The notes below the pieces were generated by a model that had not been told where the DNA came from, did no database searches, and saw only the letters and a program-made list of their open reading frames with translations. A program made the translations under genes and the position numbers. Positions 60,518-64,000 of a DNA stretch of 64,000 nt are shown here, piece by piece (positions within the stretch are counted from its first letter, which is position 1; every line of letters begins with the position of its first letter). This stretch comes from Annulohypoxylon bovei var. microspora. Taxonomy: Eukaryota > Ascomycota > Sordariomycetes > Xylariales > Hypoxylaceae. The stretch covers positions 62,001-126,000 of the forward strand of contig MU405310.1 in assembly GCA_022836615.1 (NCBI GenBank), given 5' to 3'.

Positions 60518-62909
60518 TCAAATCCAACCCCCCATATCAACTCTTCCCCCCTCTCCCTCCTCCATCACCACCAAATCGTGCCACGGCAGGTCCTCCTCGC
60601 CCCCCTCGAACGCCAGCTCGCTGATGCGGTACTCGGACGCGGAGCCCGGCACGCGCGCGCTGCGCCTCCGAGACGCGGGCGTGCGGGCGAGAGCGGAAGT
60701 AGGCGCGGAGGCGGACGTCAGCGTGGGCTTGAGCGCGGGCGGAGGCGCGGGCGACGGCGACGGCGGCGCCCGCCGGTCCCGGTACCGCCGGATGCGCTCC
60801 AGGTCCGCGGCTACGGCCGCTGATACCGAGGGCGAGGGCGACTCGGCCGGCTTTGCCGGGGAGAGAGGCGCGGGCACGAGGTCCCGGTCCGTTATCGCGG
60901 CGTGCGCGTGCGCCCGCGTTAGCGTGCTGAGCCACGTCCGGTCGCTGTCTTTGTGGCTGCTCTTGCGGGTGATCGTCGGGCTGGCGGTTCGGCCGCCGAG
61001 CTCGATCTCGGCTGGGATGGGGATCGCGATGGGGATCGTGGTCGCGGTCGGGTCGTCGTGTTCGTCGAAGCTGCTGGGCTCGAGCTTGTGCTTGGCTGTC
61101 GCGACGCTGCTGCTCGTCTCCGGCTCCGGCTCCGGGTCCCCGAAGATGTGCTCGTACTGCGAGGTGCTGGTCGTCTTGAGGGGCAGCGATATGGCGAGTT
61201 TTTTGGTGTTGCGCCGGGGTGGTGGTGGTGGGGGAGGAGCGGGGGCCGGGTGGTACGAGGTGTGCTTGTCGGGCGAGGTGAAGGACGACGAGGTGGTGCT
61301 CGGGTTGGCGTTGCTGGGGTCGTGGCGCGAGACCCATTGGATTACGAGGGCGGAGAAGAGGACTGGTGGGTGGGTTATTTGATGTTTCCTCTTTTTTTTT
61401 CTTTTTTATATAATAGAGGGACTGTAGAGATGAGGAAACGGAGGAAAGGGGTACTTACTATCTGCGTTACAACATGTGAGGAAAACCCATCCTGGCTCGC
61501 CGTCGAGGATCATGAGAACTAGAAGGTTCCTTAAAACGTATATTGTGTTAGCCACTGCCCCTCGCTATTGAAACGACAGGTTCCCGCCGCGGGAGAAGTA
61601 CGTACACTACGGTCGAAGTAGTCGTGCACATAGCACCGATGAAAGTCCGCATGGCGACGTTGCGCAGTCTAGGGCCAGCTGGCATGTTGGAGAGACCTTG
61701 AAACGCGGGTATATCTACAGATTAAATGGTCAGATAACCAACTAAACTAAGGCAGTTCCATTATCCAGCAGTGGGAAAATTCGACGGGGAATTTAGGAAG
61801 GGGCTGTCTGACTTCGTAAGGGGTTCAGGAATAGGACCGTGAGGTAGACCTATAACGCGGTTTCAGTATTCCGTGGATAGAATAGCACATACGCAATACC
61901 ATACTATTACCGCGATGTCAAAGGTTATCATAGGAATTAACCCTTGTCGCCCTATCCCGATGATGCACCTCCCGTTGTCCAGGCTTGCGACACGACTAGG
62001 TAGCTGTCAGAATCGGTAGGTAGGTTTCTCCCTGTGAGGGAAGTTCTTCCCCTCGACTTACTAAACGAAATTCAAGATAGAGATGATCCCATGTATAGCT
62101 GTTTTAGACCGGTAAGCTCGGTACATGGTGGTTGGCAATTGTATATGAGTCTTACTGAGCATGCCAAACGAGTTAAATAGATATAATTTGGACTCAAGTC
62201 GCCGTTTCGGACCGCCTCGGATGATGAACTGAGTTCCTATCATGAATCTCCGAGTTCATTCAAGAGTGAAATCAGGATACTTACCGCTTTTTCGACAAGA
62301 AACATGTAGATCAACTATTTAGTTAAGAATATGAGCTTGGAACATCCTGCTTCTAAAAGGGGGATAGATCCTTACGATCTAAGGCTCACGTTAGCATGGT
62401 AATATTAGACGAACACGTAGCGGACAGGAGAGGATGATGTCAATACGGACTTTGGTAGAAATATAGCAGAAGAGATATGAGAGGATAGCGGCCGAGCAGA
62501 CGCCCAAGTTCGAATCGACGCCTATGCCATAGTTGATGATACCCGTCGCGAACACGAAAGTCCACGAATCAACGTAGAGCGTGAAAACCACTGAGCACGA
62601 GGCCGTTTCCCGTTAAAATCTTCAACGACATATCGCTCGGATAGTGATGTGGTTTTGGGGTGGTTGAACTTACGCCACGCGATGGGCGGTAGATGCCACC
62701 AAGTCTTCACCGCAAGTGACCTCTGTGCTGTTCGTACCGTTAATGTCTTTTCTCCAGAGGCGTGCGGCAGGATACGAACTGAGGAACCATGATAGGACGG
62801 AGATGGCGCTGAAGGACAATATCACGCTGATGACGATACCGGCTAGAGGCGGAGGTGACGGAACCGACGATGGAACCCCTTTGTTCCGATACAGCAGGAG
62901 TGAGGCCAT
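60518..62909 (-). CDS. seven-helix fungal membrane protein with long disordered C-terminal tail
   Basis: Ten exons were joined by frame and consensus: 62909-62738, 62590-62451, 62314-62285, 62228-62156, 62098-62062, 61995-61911, 61849-61813, 61714-61606, 61529-61459 and 61362-60518, giving 532 aa. The first about 250 residues contain seven hydrophobic helices, for example LAGIVISVILSFSAISVLSW, VFTLYVDSWTFVFATGIIN, LYLFNSFGMLTIHGIISILN and WVFLTCCNADILFSALVIQW. The order fits a receptor-like seven-pass topology. I recognise the sequence style (LYVDSW, SKLYLFNSFGM, RLRNVAMRTF) as a widespread group of uncharacterised fungal transmembrane proteins. The remaining about 280 residues are Pro/Ser/Ala/Arg-rich, disordered and encoded by very GC-rich DNA. 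No function is known. The first splice (donor at 62737) is the least certain. Confidence 0.78.
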
Positions 62910-64000
62910 ATCGTATATGTTACCCGTTCGCTTTCCGCTTAGTAGATCACATAGATAGATTCGAAACTAGGAAGGACAACCCAAAAAGAGAAAATGAAAG
63001 GAGAAAGGAAGGAAAGGTCAAGGACCGCTCACGAGGTGCGCTACGTGGAAGAATAAGGCGTATGCCAATGCCGATAGGATACACATAAGGTTCATCCATT
63101 CTGCCGTTATATCGGGGGCAACGTTGCCGATCGATATACTTATGGCCGAGCTCACCATCCCATTCTACTCGGCGAATGCTATTTCGGATGATGGTTTAAG
63201 GTTAGAGATGGTATCTGAGGATCAGCCAACTCCGACTGAAAGTAGTCCATGCTGAGCCAATTCTAGCCATGGTTCCTATCTCAGTGTCACTAGAACCAAC
63301 AACTAACATATATCTACATAAAACATATGGTGTGAACGATTTGGATCACTCATCTATGTATGATAATTTGAATGAACACGATATAAATTCGAACAATATC
63401 AGAGGACCTGATGTTGGGTTGCTAGGTCCCTCATACTCAACCTAATAAGGTCTGGGTGTCCCCCCTATAAGCTTGGATGAGGTACAATTCTACTCGATTC
63501 GTCGTAATCTACTAGGTACTCGGGTAGTTTTAGGGTTTCCGGCCTGAATCTAACCAACACACACGCCCTCCCCTCCCCCTCCTCTTCGTCACCGCCACTT
63601 TTACATTGGACTTCAGCCAATCCTCAAAAGGGGGTATCAATTAAGTCGATCTCCTTCATCTCACTCGATAACTCGGGTTCCTCGTGTGTGGTGGTAAGGC
63701 AAGAGCTGCTCCCACCGATGAGACATACATTTCCATCCCTGGATGTGAATGGGATAAGGGATTTTGTTTTATGCCGTGTTCTCTGTCTATTTCTAAACAC
63801 ATTGTGTAGAATCCCCTTAAAATAAGACAACTGGGATATTATTAACAATCTAATAGTACCCCCTAATGATGTTCCGTATTACGCATGCGGAAACAAGGGG
63901 TTATACAGCTTACCTGCTTTACACCAAATTTTTTTTTTTTTGGAAATAATTCTCCTAGTTCGCCGCTATGTTGCTGAATTTGTACGCTCTCGAGTAAGTT
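62910..64000. other. intergenic region at the window end
   Basis: It holds the upstream region of the minus-strand membrane protein gene and further sequence without a recognisable gene. A poly-T run of about 13 bases is at 63930-63942. Confidence 0.5.

Noticed and set aside
60435..61382. 315-codon open frame on the + strand, and a 266-codon frame on the minus strand in another phase
   Set aside because: Both are GC-driven shadows of the tail exon of the minus-strand seven-helix gene, whose frame joins nine upstream exons without breaks.

Overview
The window is nuclear DNA of a filamentous ascomycete (Pezizomycotina, most likely Sordariomycetes). The evidence is short 50-170 bp GT...AG introns with CTAAC/CTGAC branch sites, a full-length velvet regulator VeA, an opsin-related membrane protein, a GH128 cell-wall glycanase, a Zn2Cys6 regulator, and two intron-containing nuclear tRNA genes, of which tRNA-Phe looks very like the Neurospora form. 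I cannot fix the genus from sequence alone.

Layout. 0.3-3.4 kb: armadillo-repeat GID complex subunit (Gid5/Vid28, ARMC8 type). 4.4-4.7 kb: a fold-back repeat. 6.6-7.6 kb: an opsin-related protein without the retinal lysine. 8.2-12.8 kb: tRNA-Phe, an 11-exon fungal protein-kinase-like gene with a Gly/Pro-rich tail, and tRNA-Leu. 13.4 kb: a small secreted or single-pass membrane protein. 13.8-19.1 kb: about 5 kb with no recognisable gene. 19.1-20.9 kb: veA. 22.6-24.1 kb: a disordered, probably nuclear protein. 25.8-28.6 kb (minus): 6-phosphofructo-2-kinase/fructose-2,6-bisphosphatase. 32.9-34.5 kb: tRNA adenosine deaminase subunit Tad3. 35.4-36.5 kb: RNase H1. 37.9-40.3 kb: Nha1-type Na+/H+ antiporter. 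42.8-43.5 kb: a 687 bp non-autonomous transposon with long terminal inverted repeats and a 9 bp target-site duplication. 44.4-48.7 kb: Mga2/Spt23-type membrane-tethered transcription factor. 50.0-51.6 kb (minus): Zn2Cys6 regulator of the sterol-uptake type. 53.7-54.9 kb (minus): APH-like phosphotransferase. 58.7-59.9 kb: secreted GH128 protein. 60.5-62.9 kb (minus): a 10-exon, seven-helix membrane protein with a long disordered tail.

Most genes are housekeeping or regulatory and do not form a biosynthetic cluster. Some neighbours share themes. Gid5 and the bifunctional PFK-2/FBPase-2 both control the glycolysis/gluconeogenesis switch. The Mga2-like factor and the Zn2Cys6 factor are convergent and both belong to families that control membrane lipids. 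Tad3 and RNase H1 lie in tandem. The kinase-like gene between two tRNA genes, the fold-back element and the inverted-repeat transposon are the accessory parts.

All exon coordinates were worked out by hand from splice consensus, frame continuity and family resemblance. Every multi-exon total is a multiple of three. The one awkward splice is in the antiporter near 39120. No database search was possible.
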